Shown here piece after piece: positions 54,678-63,270 of a stretch of DNA of 64,000 bases. The first letter of the stretch is position 1; every line of letters begins with the position of its first letter. The notes beneath the pieces were generated by a model, which worked only from the letters and a program-made list of their open reading frames with translations, searched no databases and had not been told where the DNA came from. This DNA comes from Vagococcus teuberi (GTDB lineage: Bacteria; Bacillota; Bacilli; Lactobacillales; Vagococcaceae), in assembly GCF_001870205.1 (NCBI RefSeq), contig NZ_CP017267.1, positions 608,501 to 672,500 on the forward strand, read 5' to 3'. The translations under genes and the position numbers were made by a program.

Positions 54678-55457
54678 ATGGTTGGTTGGATTTATTTTTT
54701 CATTATTATTTTTGCAAATAGTATAGGTGCCGTATCAGGTATGGGTGGAGGAGTGATCATCAAACCATTATTTGATACATTAGGATTTCATGACGTATTA
54801 AGTATTTCATTTTACTCAACTGTAGCTGTTTTAAGTATGTCGATCGTCTCAACAATTAGGCAAGCACAAAATGGGGTTAAAATAAATTGGTCATTTGCAT
54901 TGTGGCTATCTTTTGGTTCTGTCTTAGGTGGTATATTTGGCAGTCTTGGATTGGACAAATTAGTTGGCATCATGCCTTCTGAAAAGATCGTCTCATTGGT
55001 TCAAATCGTCTTGATTGTTGCAACGTTACTCTTTTCATATGCATACAGTAAAAAGCACTGGAGAGGGTACCAGTTAAACAGTACGATTTCTATTCTAGGA
55101 TGTGGGTTATTTTTAGGAGCGATTGCTAGTTTTCTAGGAATAGGGGGAGGACCTTTAAATGTGGCTCTATTGATGATGCTGTTTCAAGTACCCATTAAAG
55201 ATGCCACAGTATATTCTATTATTACGATTCTTTTTTCACAATTATCAAAGGTTATCACGATTTCAGTAAGTACCGGATTTTCTCAATTCGATTTAAGTTT
55301 ACTTATGTATATCATTCCAGCTGGTATTATTGGTGGTTTTTTAGGAGCTTATTTAAGTAAAATAGTATCATCAGAAAAAGTGACGACAATTTATCAATTT
55401 GTGATAATTGGTGTCCTTCTTGTCAATTTTTATAATGCGTACAAATTGTTCTTATAA
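54678..55457 (+). CDS. TauE/SafE family membrane exporter
   Basis: The 259-residue protein has about eight hydrophobic segments and the repeated family motifs GAVSGMGGGVIIKPLF (N-half) and ASFLGIGGGPLNVALL (C-half). TauE/SafE proteins export sulfite, sulfoacetate or related anions; the substrate here is unknown. AGGAGGG lies before the ATG, about 12 bp after the helD terminator T run. Single gene. Confidence 0.9.
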   Translation: MVGWIYFFIIIFANSIGAVSGMGGGVIIKPLFDTLGFHDVLSISFYSTVAVLSMSIVSTIRQAQNGVKINWSFALWLSFGSVLGGIFGSLGLDKLVGIMPSEKIVSLVQIVLIVATLLFSYAYSKKHWRGYQLNSTISILGCGLFLGAIASFLGIGGGPLNVALLMMLFQVPIKDATVYSIITILFSQLSKVITISVSTGFSQFDLSLLMYIIPAGIIGGFLGAYLSKIVSSEKVTTIYQFVIIGVLLVNFYNAYKLFL

Positions 55458-55501
55458 GAATTTTAACTTTTGTTGAATAAATAGTCTTTTTCGTCATTTT
55501 A

Positions 55502-55540
55502 AACGCATTAAATAAAATGTTTATTTAGATTATGTGCGTT
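55502..55540. promoter_or_regulatory. Inverted repeats upstream of oleate hydratase
   Basis: AACGCA (55502-55507) and TGCGTT (55535-55540) flank an inner AATAAA-ATG-TTTATT dyad (55511-55525). They lie about 50 bp before the gene, where an operator would be expected. No known consensus was matched. Confidence 0.4.
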
Positions 55541-55587
55541 AAAATAGTCTTTAGTAAGGGTAGAAACAAATACTGGAGGTTATGATA

Positions 55588-57369
55588 ATGTATACAAGTA
55601 ATGGAAATTATGAAGCATTTGCTCGACCAAAGAAACCAGAAAGAACAGATAAAATTTCAGCTGTCTATTTAGTAGGATCAGGATTAGCTTCATTATCTGC
55701 AGCAGCTTTTTTAATCAGAGATGCTCAATTACCGGGTAACAAAATTACGATTTTAGAAGAATTACCACTTCCAGGTGGGTCTCTTGATGGGATTGATAAA
55801 GATCATTATGGTTTTGTTATACGTGGTGGACGTGAGATGGAAAATCACTTTGAATGCTTATGGGATTTATATCGTTCAATTCCATCATTAGAGGTAGAAA
55901 ATGCCTCAGTATTAGATGAATTTTATTGGTTAAATAAAGAAGACCCAAACTCATCAGAATGTCGCTTGATTCATAGCCAAGGTATTCAATCAGATACTGA
56001 TGGAAAATTTACATTGACTGAAAAAGGATTAAAAGAAATTATCTCATTGTGTTTAACTAAAGAGGATGACTTACAAGATAAGAGGATTGATGAAGTCTTT
56101 TCACAAGAATTTTTTGACTCTAATTTTTGGAAATATTGGTGTACAATGTTTGCCTTTGAAAACTGGCACTCAGCAATGGAAATGCGTCGCTACTTAATGC
56201 GTTTTGTTCATCATATTGATGGATTAGCAGATTTTAGTGCATTGAAATTCACAAAATACAATCAGTATGAATCTCTGGTGATGCCATTAGTTGACTATTT
56301 AACTGAGCAAGGTGTGACAGTCCAATACAATACAAAAGTTGATAATATCATCGTGAATTGTTCTAACAATCAAAAAATAGCTGAAAAATTAGAATTAATA
56401 GTAGACGGTAAAGAACAAACAATCGAGTTAAAAGAAGACGATTTAGTGTTTGTAACAAATGGTTCAATCACTGAAAGTTCAACTTATGGTACACAAACAA
56501 CACCAGCGCCAATTCCAAGTACAGAAGATCTTGGTGGTAGTTGGAATCTATGGAAAAAATTAGCTGAACAATGTGATGAATTTGGTCACCCAGAAAAATT
56601 CTGTGAAAACTTACCAAGTGAAAGCTGGGTTATATCAGCTACAATTACAACATTAGATAAAAAAATAGCACCATATCTTGAAAATATCAGTAAAAGAGAT
56701 CCTTATTCTGGTCGTGTTGTGACAGGTGGGATTGTCTATTCTGAAGATTCAAATTGGCGTCAAAGTTACACTATTAATCGTCAACCGCACTTTAAAAAAC
56801 AACCTAAAGATGAATTAGTTATCTGGTTTTACGCATTGTGTTCAAACAAAGATGGAAATTATGTGAAGAAACCAATTACCTCATGTACTGGTGAAGAAAT
56901 AGCGAAAGAATGGTTGTATCATATTGGGGTACCCGTTGATAAGATTGATGATTTAGCTAAAAATTCTGTTAATGTTATCCCAACTTATATGCCATTTATT
57001 ACGTCTTACTTTATGCCAAGAGCAAATGGTGATAGACCATTAGTTGTCCCAAATGGTTCTAAAAATCTAGCATTCATTGGAAATTTTGCTGAAACGAAAC
57101 GAGACACAGTGTTTACAACAGAGTATTCTGTTAGAACAGCGATGGAAGCTGTGTATGAATTAATGGACGTTGATAGAGGCGTACCTGAAGTATTCGCATC
57201 AGCATTTGATATTCGAACATTACTTCGTGCAACTTATTATTTAACAGATAAGAAAACTCTCCCTGAAATAAAAGTACCTTGGTTAATGAGTAAGGTTGAA
57301 AAACATGAACTGAAAAAAATTCAAGGCACATTTGTTGAAGAGTTATTAAAAGATAATCATTTATTATAA
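55588..57369 (+). CDS. ohyA: Oleate hydratase
   Basis: The 593-residue flavoprotein has the FAD motif [20 protein letters not shown] followed by [12 protein letters not shown] and [16 protein letters not shown], all typical of oleate hydratases (formerly 67-kDa myosin-cross-reactive antigen). It adds water to the cis-9 double bond of oleic or linoleic acid to give 10-hydroxy acids, which lowers fatty-acid toxicity. The ATG at 55588 is 8 bp after GGAGG; that at 55582 is too close. FAD is needed structurally. A large palindrome follows the stop. Confidence 0.96.
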   Translation: MYTSNGNYEAFARPKKPERTDKISAVYLVGSGLASLSAAAFLIRDAQLPGNKITILEELPLPGGSLDGIDKDHYGFVIRGGREMENHFECLWDLYRSIPSLEVENASVLDEFYWLNKEDPNSSECRLIHSQGIQSDTDGKFTLTEKGLKEIISLCLTKEDDLQDKRIDEVFSQEFFDSNFWKYWCTMFAFENWHSAMEMRRYLMRFVHHIDGLADFSALKFTKYNQYESLVMPLVDYLTEQGVTVQYNTKVDNIIVNCSNNQKIAEKLELIVDGKEQTIELKEDDLVFVTNGSITESSTYGTQTTPAPIPSTEDLGGSWNLWKKLAEQCDEFGHPEKFCENLPSESWVISATITTLDKKIAPYLENISKRDPYSGRVVTGGIVYSEDSNWRQSYTINRQPHFKKQPKDELVIWFYALCSNKDGNYVKKPITSCTGEEIAKEWLYHIGVPVDKIDDLAKNSVNVIPTYMPFITSYFMPRANGDRPLVVPNGSKNLAFIGNFAETKRDTVFTTEYSVRTAMEAVYELMDVDRGVPEVFASAFDIRTLLRATYYLTDKKTLPEIKVPWLMSKVEKHELKKIQGTFVEELLKDNHLL

Positions 57370-57372
57370 TTG

Positions 57373-57512
57373 AAAAAGAGGCTGACCCAAAAGTCTAAAA
57401 ATAGAAAAAATCCCATGAAATAAGTTTATTAAAATCTTGATTTCATGGGATTTCTATTTTATTAGTTTAGTGATTTTTATTTAAAAAGTGACTTTTGGGT
57501 CAGCCTCTTTTT
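57373..57512. repeat. 140-bp nested palindrome, MITE-like element acting as terminator
   Basis: The outer arms (57373-57395 and 57490-57512) are a perfect 23-bp inverted repeat built around GAGGCTGACCCAAAAGTC. Inner arms (about 57400-57421 and 57440-57460), around ATCCCATGAAAT, pair with a 3-base bulge. The whole can fold into one long hairpin with T runs on both strands, and its right end contains the mvaA stop codon. GAGGCTG-type ends recur in intergenic palindromes of Firmicutes. Confidence 0.85.
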
Positions 57513-58788
57513 ATTTTTGTCTTAATTGGTTTAAAATATCTGTGGCTGTTTGGGTATTCATATGGGGAGACTGTCTTAGTTTTTCTGTGACTTGTTCTAT
57601 TTCATCCCCAGTGGCGCCAACTTGTATAGCTAAAGAGCTTGCATGTAATTTCATATGCCCTTTTTGAATACCATCACTAACCAGTGCTTTTAGTGCGGCA
57701 AGGTTTTGAGCAAGACCTACTGAAACAATTATTCTAGCAAGTTCTTCAGACGTTGATATAGACATCATATTTAAATTTGCTTGTGCCATAGGAAGAACCG
57801 AAATAGCTCCTCCCACGCTACCAATTGACATCGGTAAAGTCAGTTTCCCAACTAAGTACTCATCTTGCACGTGCCATTCTGTCATACTTTGATACGTACC
57901 GTTCTTGCTAGCATATGCATGAGCAGCAGCCGAGACAGCTCGCGGATCGTTTCCTGTTGCAATAACAACAGAATCAATACCATTCATGATGCCTTTATTA
58001 TGAGTGACAGCACGATATGTATCGAGGTTGGCATATTGAGTGGCTTTTTCAATTCTTTGAGCAATGTTTTTCCCACTAGTTGATTGATTTCCAAGTTTAT
58101 CAAAAGGAATCGAGCAAGTCGAAGTGACAAGGGATTCGGTGTTATAGTTACTCAAAATAGACATCAGTGCTTCACCACCGACTAAATCAACAATAAGTGG
58201 GGTGACCCCTTCAAGAATCGTATTAATAATATTCGCTCCCATAGCTTTTTGGACATCTACTAATAAATACACAGTTAAAAATGTATCATCACCGTTTTCC
58301 GATTCAAAAATGTCGCAAGTAATCTCTTTTAACCCGCCACCACGTTTTACGATTGATGGGTGAGCGTTATCTGCGACTTCTTTAATTTTATCAACCTGTG
58401 ACAAAATTAGCTTTTTAGCGTCATTTGGATTCGTTACGCCTGTTAAGATAATTTGCCCGCGTTTCAAATAAGTTTCGATAGATGTTTTAAAACCATTGGG
58501 TCTAGCTAATTTAGCAGCATTGCTACAAGCAGCTATAACAGAAGGCTCTTCAACAACCATTGGAATGATTTTTTCTTCACCATCAATCAGAAAATTCAGT
58601 GCAACACCTAAAGGAAGTGGAAATTGAGTTAATTGATTTTCAATCAGAGAATTAGCCACGTCATTATCTAAAGGTGAATTGTTTTTAAACAAGCAATAGT
58701 CTTTGTCGTCTAGATAATGCTCACTAAGTAAGATAGAGAGTCTTTCATCTCGTGTTTTCTTATAAAACTTATTAAATAAATTCGTCAC
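57511..58788 (-). CDS. mvaA: Hydroxymethylglutaryl-CoA reductase, class II
   Basis: The 425-residue enzyme reduces HMG-CoA to mevalonate. It has PLPLGVALNFLIDG, the catalytic Glu in EEPSVIAACSNAAK, GNDPRAVSAAAHAYAS with the catalytic Asp, and HMKLHASSLA with the His near the C-terminus. The start is GTG at 58786-58788 with AAGGAG 9 bp upstream. It lies 20 bp after mvaS. It is not fused to a thiolase, unlike mvaE of Enterococcus. Confidence 0.95.
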   Translation of the reverse strand: MTNLFNKFYKKTRDERLSILLSEHYLDDKDYCLFKNNSPLDNDVANSLIENQLTQFPLPLGVALNFLIDGEEKIIPMVVEEPSVIAACSNAAKLARPNGFKTSIETYLKRGQIILTGVTNPNDAKKLILSQVDKIKEVADNAHPSIVKRGGGLKEITCDIFESENGDDTFLTVYLLVDVQKAMGANIINTILEGVTPLIVDLVGGEALMSILSNYNTESLVTSTCSIPFDKLGNQSTSGKNIAQRIEKATQYANLDTYRAVTHNKGIMNGIDSVVIATGNDPRAVSAAAHAYASKNGTYQSMTEWHVQDEYLVGKLTLPMSIGSVGGAISVLPMAQANLNMMSISTSEELARIIVSVGLAQNLAALKALVSDGIQKGHMKLHASSLAIQVGATGDEIEQVTEKLRQSPHMNTQTATDILNQLRQK

Positions 58789-58808
58789 TAAAATACTCTC
58801 CTTGAAAT

Positions 58809-59981
58809 TTAGTTTTTACCGTACAGACGTTGATGATTTTCAGTACCTTTAAAGAAAAAGATGCTATTGTCTGTTTTATCTTGATTAAACAAATGATTAC
58901 CATCTGAATCGATGCTTAATTCTTTGGTAAACATCGTCGTATAGTCTTCGATAGATAAATCTATTCTATTGGTTAATAGTTTTTCATGTTCAGCTGATAA
59001 TAAAGAATCTTTAAAACCATCAACTAATTTTCCGGTAAATATTTCTGCTACAGCACCACTACCGTAACTAAAGAAACCAATGCGATCAGTTGCGGTAAGA
59101 GAAGATGACGCATGTTCAATCAAGGACATAAAACTTAAATACAATGAACCAGTGTAAATATTTCCGATATCACGAGAGTAGTTTGTACTATATTGGTAGT
59201 TTTCTAGTAATAAGTCTTTGTTTTTTGGTGCCTCTTTCTCCAAAATTGGTAGTAAAGCTTTTTTCCCCATTTTGGTATAAGGTAAATGGAAACAAAAAGC
59301 AGAAAAATCTTCTAGTGATAGATTAGTCCGTTTAGAATATTCTACCCATAACTCACTGAAAAAAGAAATATACGCTTCATTTGAGAATTTTCCATCTACA
59401 ATGGCAGTTTTAGAATAGTTTGGACGCCAAAAATCAAAAATACTTTTTGTCATTGATACAGAAGTTTCTTCGATTTCAATAATTTTTGGATTAGAACTCA
59501 CTATCATGGCAACTGATCCAGCACCTTGTGTTACTTCTCCAGAACTATTAAGACCGTATCTTGAAATATCAGACCCAATAACTAGGGCTTTTTTATCAGG
59601 ATGTAATCTTACAAAATCAACAGCCATCATAAGTCCAGCAGTTGCACCAAAACATGCTTGTTTCAAGTCAACGGATTTAGCGAAAGGATGGATGTCCAAC
59701 AAATCATGAATAAATGAGGCAACAGACTTAGACTCATCAACACCTGTTTCTGTACCTACGACAATTAAATCTATGTTATTTAAATCATTTTCCGTAAGTA
59801 GAGGGTAGGCTGCATTAGCTGCCATACTGACAGTATCCTGACTAATAGGTGGGACTGACATTTTAGATTGACCAATACCTATTGTAAATTTTGCAGGATC
59901 AACGCCTCGATGTTTCGCCAATTCTTCTAAATCGATATACGTATTTGGAGTGTAAAAATTTATTTTATCTATACCAACCAT
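58809..59981 (-). CDS. mvaS: Hydroxymethylglutaryl-CoA synthase
   Basis: The 390-residue thiolase-fold enzyme condenses acetyl-CoA and acetoacetyl-CoA. It has GIGQSKMSVPP, the general-base Glu region VVGTETGVDESKS, the nucleophilic Cys in DLKQACFGATAGLMMAV, the His in FCFHLPYTKMGKKAL and the closing FFSYGSGAVAEIF. It and mvaA form the upper mevalonate pathway for isoprenoid synthesis. AGGTTAAT precedes ATG. Confidence 0.96.
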   Translation of the reverse strand: MVGIDKINFYTPNTYIDLEELAKHRGVDPAKFTIGIGQSKMSVPPISQDTVSMAANAAYPLLTENDLNNIDLIVVGTETGVDESKSVASFIHDLLDIHPFAKSVDLKQACFGATAGLMMAVDFVRLHPDKKALVIGSDISRYGLNSSGEVTQGAGSVAMIVSSNPKIIEIEETSVSMTKSIFDFWRPNYSKTAIVDGKFSNEAYISFFSELWVEYSKRTNLSLEDFSAFCFHLPYTKMGKKALLPILEKEAPKNKDLLLENYQYSTNYSRDIGNIYTGSLYLSFMSLIEHASSSLTATDRIGFFSYGSGAVAEIFTGKLVDGFKDSLLSAEHEKLLTNRIDLSIEDYTTMFTKELSIDSDGNHLFNQDKTDNSIFFFKGTENHQRLYGKN

Positions 59982-60090
59982 ACAATTAACCTACTTTCTT
60001 TTAAATAAGAGTAATTCACTAAGTATTTTATCATACAAAGAACAAAAGAGTAGGAGATATTTGTCAATTTTAGGAATCTCTTAAGGTATA

Positions 60091-60119
60091 AAAAAACTGG
60101 ACTTATAAAAGTCCAGTTT
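60091..60119 (-). terminator. rplY terminator
   Basis: On the minus strand AAACTGGAC and GTCCAGTTT are perfect arms, followed by seven Ts. Confidence 0.88.
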
Positions 60120-60133
60120 GCATTATGATAAAA

Positions 60134-60757
60134 TTAGTCTTCTTCAGTTTTAGCGTTAACTAATTCTGGTTCAGCAGCTTCAGCTGTTTCAGCATCTTCT
60201 TCAACAGCAGCTGACATTTCAGATACAGAACAGATTTGTTCTTCAGCATCTGTTACGATAGAGAATTCTTCGTGTTTTGGAATATCAGCAATTACTAAAG
60301 AATCACCAATTTCTAAGTTAGTAATATCAACTTCAACACGTTCTGGTAATTTATCAGGAGTTGCAGAAACAACTACAGTGTATAAGTTTTGTTCAAGAAC
60401 ACCACCAGCTTTAACCCCCTTAGGAGTGCCAACAAGTACCAATTCTGCTTCAACTTCAGTTTCTTGAGACATGTCTACAGCTAAGAATTCAACATGAACC
60501 CAAGATTTAGTAAATGTATCTAATTCATAAGTATGTAATAATGTACTAATTTTTTTACCGTCTAAATCTAGTACGTATACCGCGTTCATACCGTTTTCTC
60601 GGATATCTTTTTCCAATTGACGAGCATTTACAGAGATAGATAAGTTTTGGATACCATTGCCGTTTACAGCAGCTGGTACACGACCTTCTTCTCTTAATTT
60701 TCTGCGGATAGATCTTGGTCTAGTCGCTCTTTCTTCTACTTTTAACACTACTGACAT
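60134..60757 (-). CDS. rplY: 50S ribosomal protein L25/general stress protein Ctc
   Basis: The 207-residue protein is the two-domain (TL5/Ctc) form: an N-terminal 5S-rRNA-binding domain (RPRSIRRKLREEGRVPAAVNG, then WVHVEFLAVDMSQ) and a C-terminal domain (VELVLVGTPKGVKAGG onward), with an acidic tail (EEDAETAEAAEPELVN). It binds 5S rRNA in the large subunit and is stress-induced in Bacillus. GGAGG lies before ATG. The leader upstream is long and structured. Confidence 0.95.
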   Translation of the reverse strand: MSVVLKVEERATRPRSIRRKLREEGRVPAAVNGNGIQNLSISVNARQLEKDIRENGMNAVYVLDLDGKKISTLLHTYELDTFTKSWVHVEFLAVDMSQETEVEAELVLVGTPKGVKAGGVLEQNLYTVVVSATPDKLPERVEVDITNLEIGDSLVIADIPKHEEFSIVTDAEEQICSVSEMSAAVEEDAETAEAAEPELVNAKTEED

Positions 60758-60794
60758 AAATAATTTCCTCCTTTAGAATATAACATCTTAATTA

Positions 60795-60890
60795 GTTCGT
60801 TATTTAGTTCATGTAGACGTAATCGTTGTGATGAGCTAGTCGATTAATCTAGTGATATTGATAAGCGTGTTAAACATATCAATAACGAAC
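60795..60890 (-). ncRNA. Structured leader of rplY (candidate cis-regulatory RNA)
   Basis: In the minus-strand transcript GTTCGTTATT at the 5' end (60890-60881) pairs perfectly with AATAACGAAC (60804-60795) just before the ribosome binding site. Inside, ATTGATA pairs with TATCAAT and TAATCG with CGATTA, giving a multi-stem fold closed by a 10-bp helix. No known leader class was matched from memory. Confidence 0.5.
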
Positions 60891-60901
60891 GATAAGACTA
60901 T

Positions 60902-60929
60902 ATTATACCTTTTGAGGCAATCTTAACAA
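60902..60929 (-). promoter_or_regulatory. rplY promoter
   Basis: On the minus strand TTGTTA (60924-60929) and TATAAT (60902-60907) are 16 bp apart, placing the transcription start a few bases before the leader helix. Confidence 0.75.
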
Positions 60930-61084
60930 TTAAATACTAATTACTAAGTTAAATATGGAGACTAAGGACTTAAGCAACCCATATATTGCCTGCTCATCAT
61001 GGCTAAAAAACCACACTATAATATAAGCTTATGGACTAACCATACGACGAAAACAAGAAAAGGTCAAGTGAAATAGTTTTATAT
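60930..61084. other. Unassigned spacer between rplY promoter and M42 gene
   Basis: About 150 bp with no open frame longer than about 13 codons. It contains TATATTATAG-like AT boxes and short mixed-composition stretches (around 60985-61040) that are less AT-rich than other spacers here. I can assign nothing to it. Confidence 0.4.
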
Positions 61085-61114
61085 AAAAAACAACATCATA
61101 GAGTTTGTTTTTTT
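61085..61114 (-). terminator. Terminator of the M42 peptidase gene
   Basis: On the minus strand AAAAACAA and TTGTTTTT arms lie directly after the stop, with a T run. Confidence 0.6.
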
Positions 61115-61115
61115 A

Positions 61116-62150
61116 TTATGACAAAGAACTAAATAAGTATTCTGATACTAGGTGTTCAGTAGATTGGATTGATTCCTTATGTGTTCTTTCATAAGCATGA
61201 CTAGATTCAATGCCTGCTCCAATTAATCCATGCTTTACATCTGCTCCAGCCCTCATAGCTGCAGAGGCATCACTTCCATAATATGGATAGATATCAAGTT
61301 GATAAGGAATACTTTTTTCTTTACAAATAGAAACAAAATGATTTCTTAAACCAAGATGATAAGGTCCACTAGCATCTTTTACACAGATGGATACAGTGTA
61401 TTCGTCTGTTTGTTGATCGTCACCCATAGCTCCCATATCAACAGCGACATATTCAACAACATTTGGAGAAATATTGGAGTTACCACCATAACCAATTTCT
61501 TCATTGTTTGAGAAGAAAAAGTGAGTTGTGTATGGCAGCGTTTGATTAGTTTCTTTTAGATTAATTAAAAAATTCATTAGAATAGCCGCACTAACTTTAT
61601 CGTCCAAATGTCTAGATTTTATGTATCCAGAAGGTGTGACCACTGTTCGTGGATCGAAACTAATAAAGTCACCTACCTGAATACCTAAATTTTCTGTATC
61701 TTCTTTAGAAGAAACTTTTTCATCAATTCTTACTTCCATGTTTTGTTTGTCGCGTTTTGCTGTTCCTGAATCTTTATAAACGTGGACACTCGTTTGATGC
61801 ATTAAGATGGTTCCGGTGTAAGTTTTATTGTCTTGCGTGTGAATCGTACAATATTCACCCTCAATGGCATTAAAGTTAAATCCACCAATTAAATCAAGTT
61901 TCAATCGACCATCTGGTTTTATGGCACGAACCATTGCACCTAATGTATCAATGTGAGCCGTAATAAATCTTTCTTTATCTAAAGTTTTACCTGGAACAGT
62001 GATAATTAGGCTGCCTTTATTATTAATAGTTGGTTCATAACCATGAGATGTCATTTCATTATAAATAAAATCAATAATGGTTGATGTATCTCCAGTTGGA
62101 GAAGGTATATTGGTTAATTCACGGGTTAGTTCAATTGTTTCTTTTGACAA
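61116..62150 (-). CDS. M42 family metallo-aminopeptidase
   Basis: The 344-residue protein has AHIDTLGAMV (first metal His-Asp), LDDKVSAAILMN (bridging Asp), SNNEEIGYGGNSN (catalytic Glu pair) and VAVDMGAMGDDQ, with a last metal His in IESSHAYERTH. This is the M42 glutamyl aminopeptidase/endoglucanase-like family of tetrahedral cytosolic peptidases. The start is the TTG at 62150, 8 bp after AAAGGA; the ATG at 62159 overlaps that site. It lies 57 bp after the small SOS-type gene and may be on its transcript. Confidence 0.88.
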   Translation of the reverse strand: MSKETIELTRELTNIPSPTGDTSTIIDFIYNEMTSHGYEPTINNKGSLIITVPGKTLDKERFITAHIDTLGAMVRAIKPDGRLKLDLIGGFNFNAIEGEYCTIHTQDNKTYTGTILMHQTSVHVYKDSGTAKRDKQNMEVRIDEKVSSKEDTENLGIQVGDFISFDPRTVVTPSGYIKSRHLDDKVSAAILMNFLINLKETNQTLPYTTHFFFSNNEEIGYGGNSNISPNVVEYVAVDMGAMGDDQQTDEYTVSICVKDASGPYHLGLRNHFVSICKEKSIPYQLDIYPYYGSDASAAMRAGADVKHGLIGAGIESSHAYERTHKESIQSTEHLVSEYLFSSLS

Positions 62151-62207
62151 ACGTATCATCCTTTCTTTTAAGTTAAGGTTAGATGAATCGTGTATAAAAA
62201 GCAATGA

Positions 62208-62396
62208 CTATTTTTTATAAGATAGATGGTGATTTTTTTGTTGTGAACGTTTATAACTTTTCTCATCCCAAAGCATTAACCAGAGTAATACAAGAGGGGT
62301 CAAAATAATCAGAGCCACATCTAGTCCTAAAGTACCTAAAATAATCCCAATAATTAAAACAATTAAGATTAAAGCATATCGTCTAATAGCAAACAT
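62208..62396 (-). CDS. Small membrane protein with SOS-type promoter
   Basis: The 62-residue protein has a short basic start (MFAIRRY), two hydrophobic segments (about 8-22 and 26-43) and a strongly basic tail (DEKSYKRSQQKNHHLSYKK). AAGGAG precedes the ATG. It lies directly after lexA on the same strand, where Bacillus and Staphylococcus carry SOS division inhibitors (YneA, SosA) on the divergent side. It shares no LysM domain with YneA. Two LexA boxes sit in its promoter. A division-inhibitor or other SOS effector role is inferred from context only. Confidence 0.75.
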   Translation of the reverse strand: MFAIRRYALILIVLIIGIILGTLGLDVALIILTPLVLLWLMLWDEKSYKRSQQKNHHLSYKK

Positions 62397-62418
62397 ATAA
62401 ACACTCCTTAAATTTTTA

Positions 62419-62474
62419 CGAACGTGCGTTCTTGTTTATGAAAATATTATACAAACATATGTTCTCTTTGTAAA
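62419..62474 (-). promoter_or_regulatory. Promoter with two LexA boxes
   Basis: On the minus strand TTTACA (62469-62474) and TATAAT (62446-62451) are 17 bp apart. One box, CAAAC-ATAT-GTTCT (62452-62465), fills the spacer; the other, CGAAC-GTGC-GTTCT (62419-62432), covers the start region. Centres are 33 bp (about three turns) apart, so both face the same side of the helix. Confidence 0.88.
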
Positions 62475-62478
62475 GAAA

Positions 62479-62507
62479 AAAATAAAGCATAACATCATGC
62501 TTTATTA
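62479..62507 (-). terminator. lexA terminator
   Basis: On the minus strand AATAAAGCAT and ATGCTTTATT are perfect arms followed by Ts; the hairpin starts at the lexA stop codon. Confidence 0.85.
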
Positions 62508-63125
62508 AATATGGTTTCTATAAAGGCCGACAACTTTGCCTAAAATTGAGACATTGCTTAATATGATAGGTTCCATTATGTCATTTTCTGGTTGCAAACG
62601 AATATGATTTTTTTCTTTAAAAAACCTCTTACATGTTGCTTCGTTTTCATCTGTCATGGCAATGACGATTTCACCGTTAATAGCTGACGATTGTTTTCTG
62701 ACAATAACATGATCACCATCGAATATGCCAGCGTTTATCATACTATCACCACGAATCGTAAGCATGAATAAACTGTTTTCTTCATATTTTAAGTCAGGTG
62801 GTAGTGGGAAAAAGTCTGATGCTTCTTCAACAGCTAAAATTGGTTCACCAGCAGTTACTACACCTAACATTGGAATGAAAGGTGAGTTGATACCAATCAT
62901 TTTTAATCCTTCGCTTGTTAATTCAATAGCTCTTGGTTTAGTAGGGTCACGACTAATTAAGCCTTTTTTTTCTAAACGAGAAAGATGTCCATGAACGGTT
63001 GACGTTGATGAAAGGTTGACAGCTGTTCCGATTTCTCTAACAGTTGGAGGATACCCTTTTTCTTCAACTTGTTCGTGTATGTATTTTAAAACGTCTAATT
63101 GTCTAGAGGAACGTTTAGTTGACAT
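62505..63125 (-). CDS. lexA: SOS repressor LexA
   Basis: The 206-residue protein has an N-terminal winged helix ([20 protein letters not shown], then [20 protein letters not shown]) and a C-terminal peptidase domain with the self-cleavage site TAGEPI, the catalytic Ser in [10 protein letters not shown] and Lys in VIVRKQ. RecA filaments trigger its cleavage after DNA damage. The promoter overlaps a LexA box, so it is autoregulated. The ATG is preceded by AAATGAGGTAT, a moderate site. Confidence 0.97.
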   Translation of the reverse strand: MSTKRSSRQLDVLKYIHEQVEEKGYPPTVREIGTAVNLSSTSTVHGHLSRLEKKGLISRDPTKPRAIELTSEGLKMIGINSPFIPMLGVVTAGEPILAVEEASDFFPLPPDLKYEENSLFMLTIRGDSMINAGIFDGDHVIVRKQSSAINGEIVIAMTDENEATCKRFFKEKNHIRLQPENDIMEPIILSNVSILGKVVGLYRNHI

Positions 63126-63151
63126 AATGATACCTCATTTCCTTTTTTTTG

Positions 63152-63191
63152 AGTGTAACATAAATTTTCATTAAAATCAAACGCATGTTCG
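63152..63191 (-). promoter_or_regulatory. lexA promoter with LexA box
   Basis: On the minus strand TTGATT (63175-63180) and TACACT (63152-63157) are 17 bp apart. The box CGAACATGCGTTTG (63191-63178) overlaps the -35 with one mismatch to CGAAC-N4-GTTCG. Confidence 0.88.
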
Positions 63192-63211
63192 TACTTTTTT
63201 ATTGCAATTAA

Positions 63212-63240
63212 TTGTTTTTTTATTCCTTTTAAGATACTAT
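63212..63240 (+). promoter_or_regulatory. ynzC promoter
   Basis: TTGTTT (63212-63217) and TACTAT (63235-63240) are 17 bp apart. The LexA box at 63178-63191 lies about 20 bp upstream of this -35 and might affect both directions. Confidence 0.6.
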
Positions 63241-63270
63241 TTAATTAGAACTTTAAGGAGGTTTACACTC

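Noticed and set aside
61020-61060. Possible small RNA in the rplY-M42 spacer
   Set aside because: Only AT boxes and short frames are visible; no terminator-promoter pair defines a transcript.
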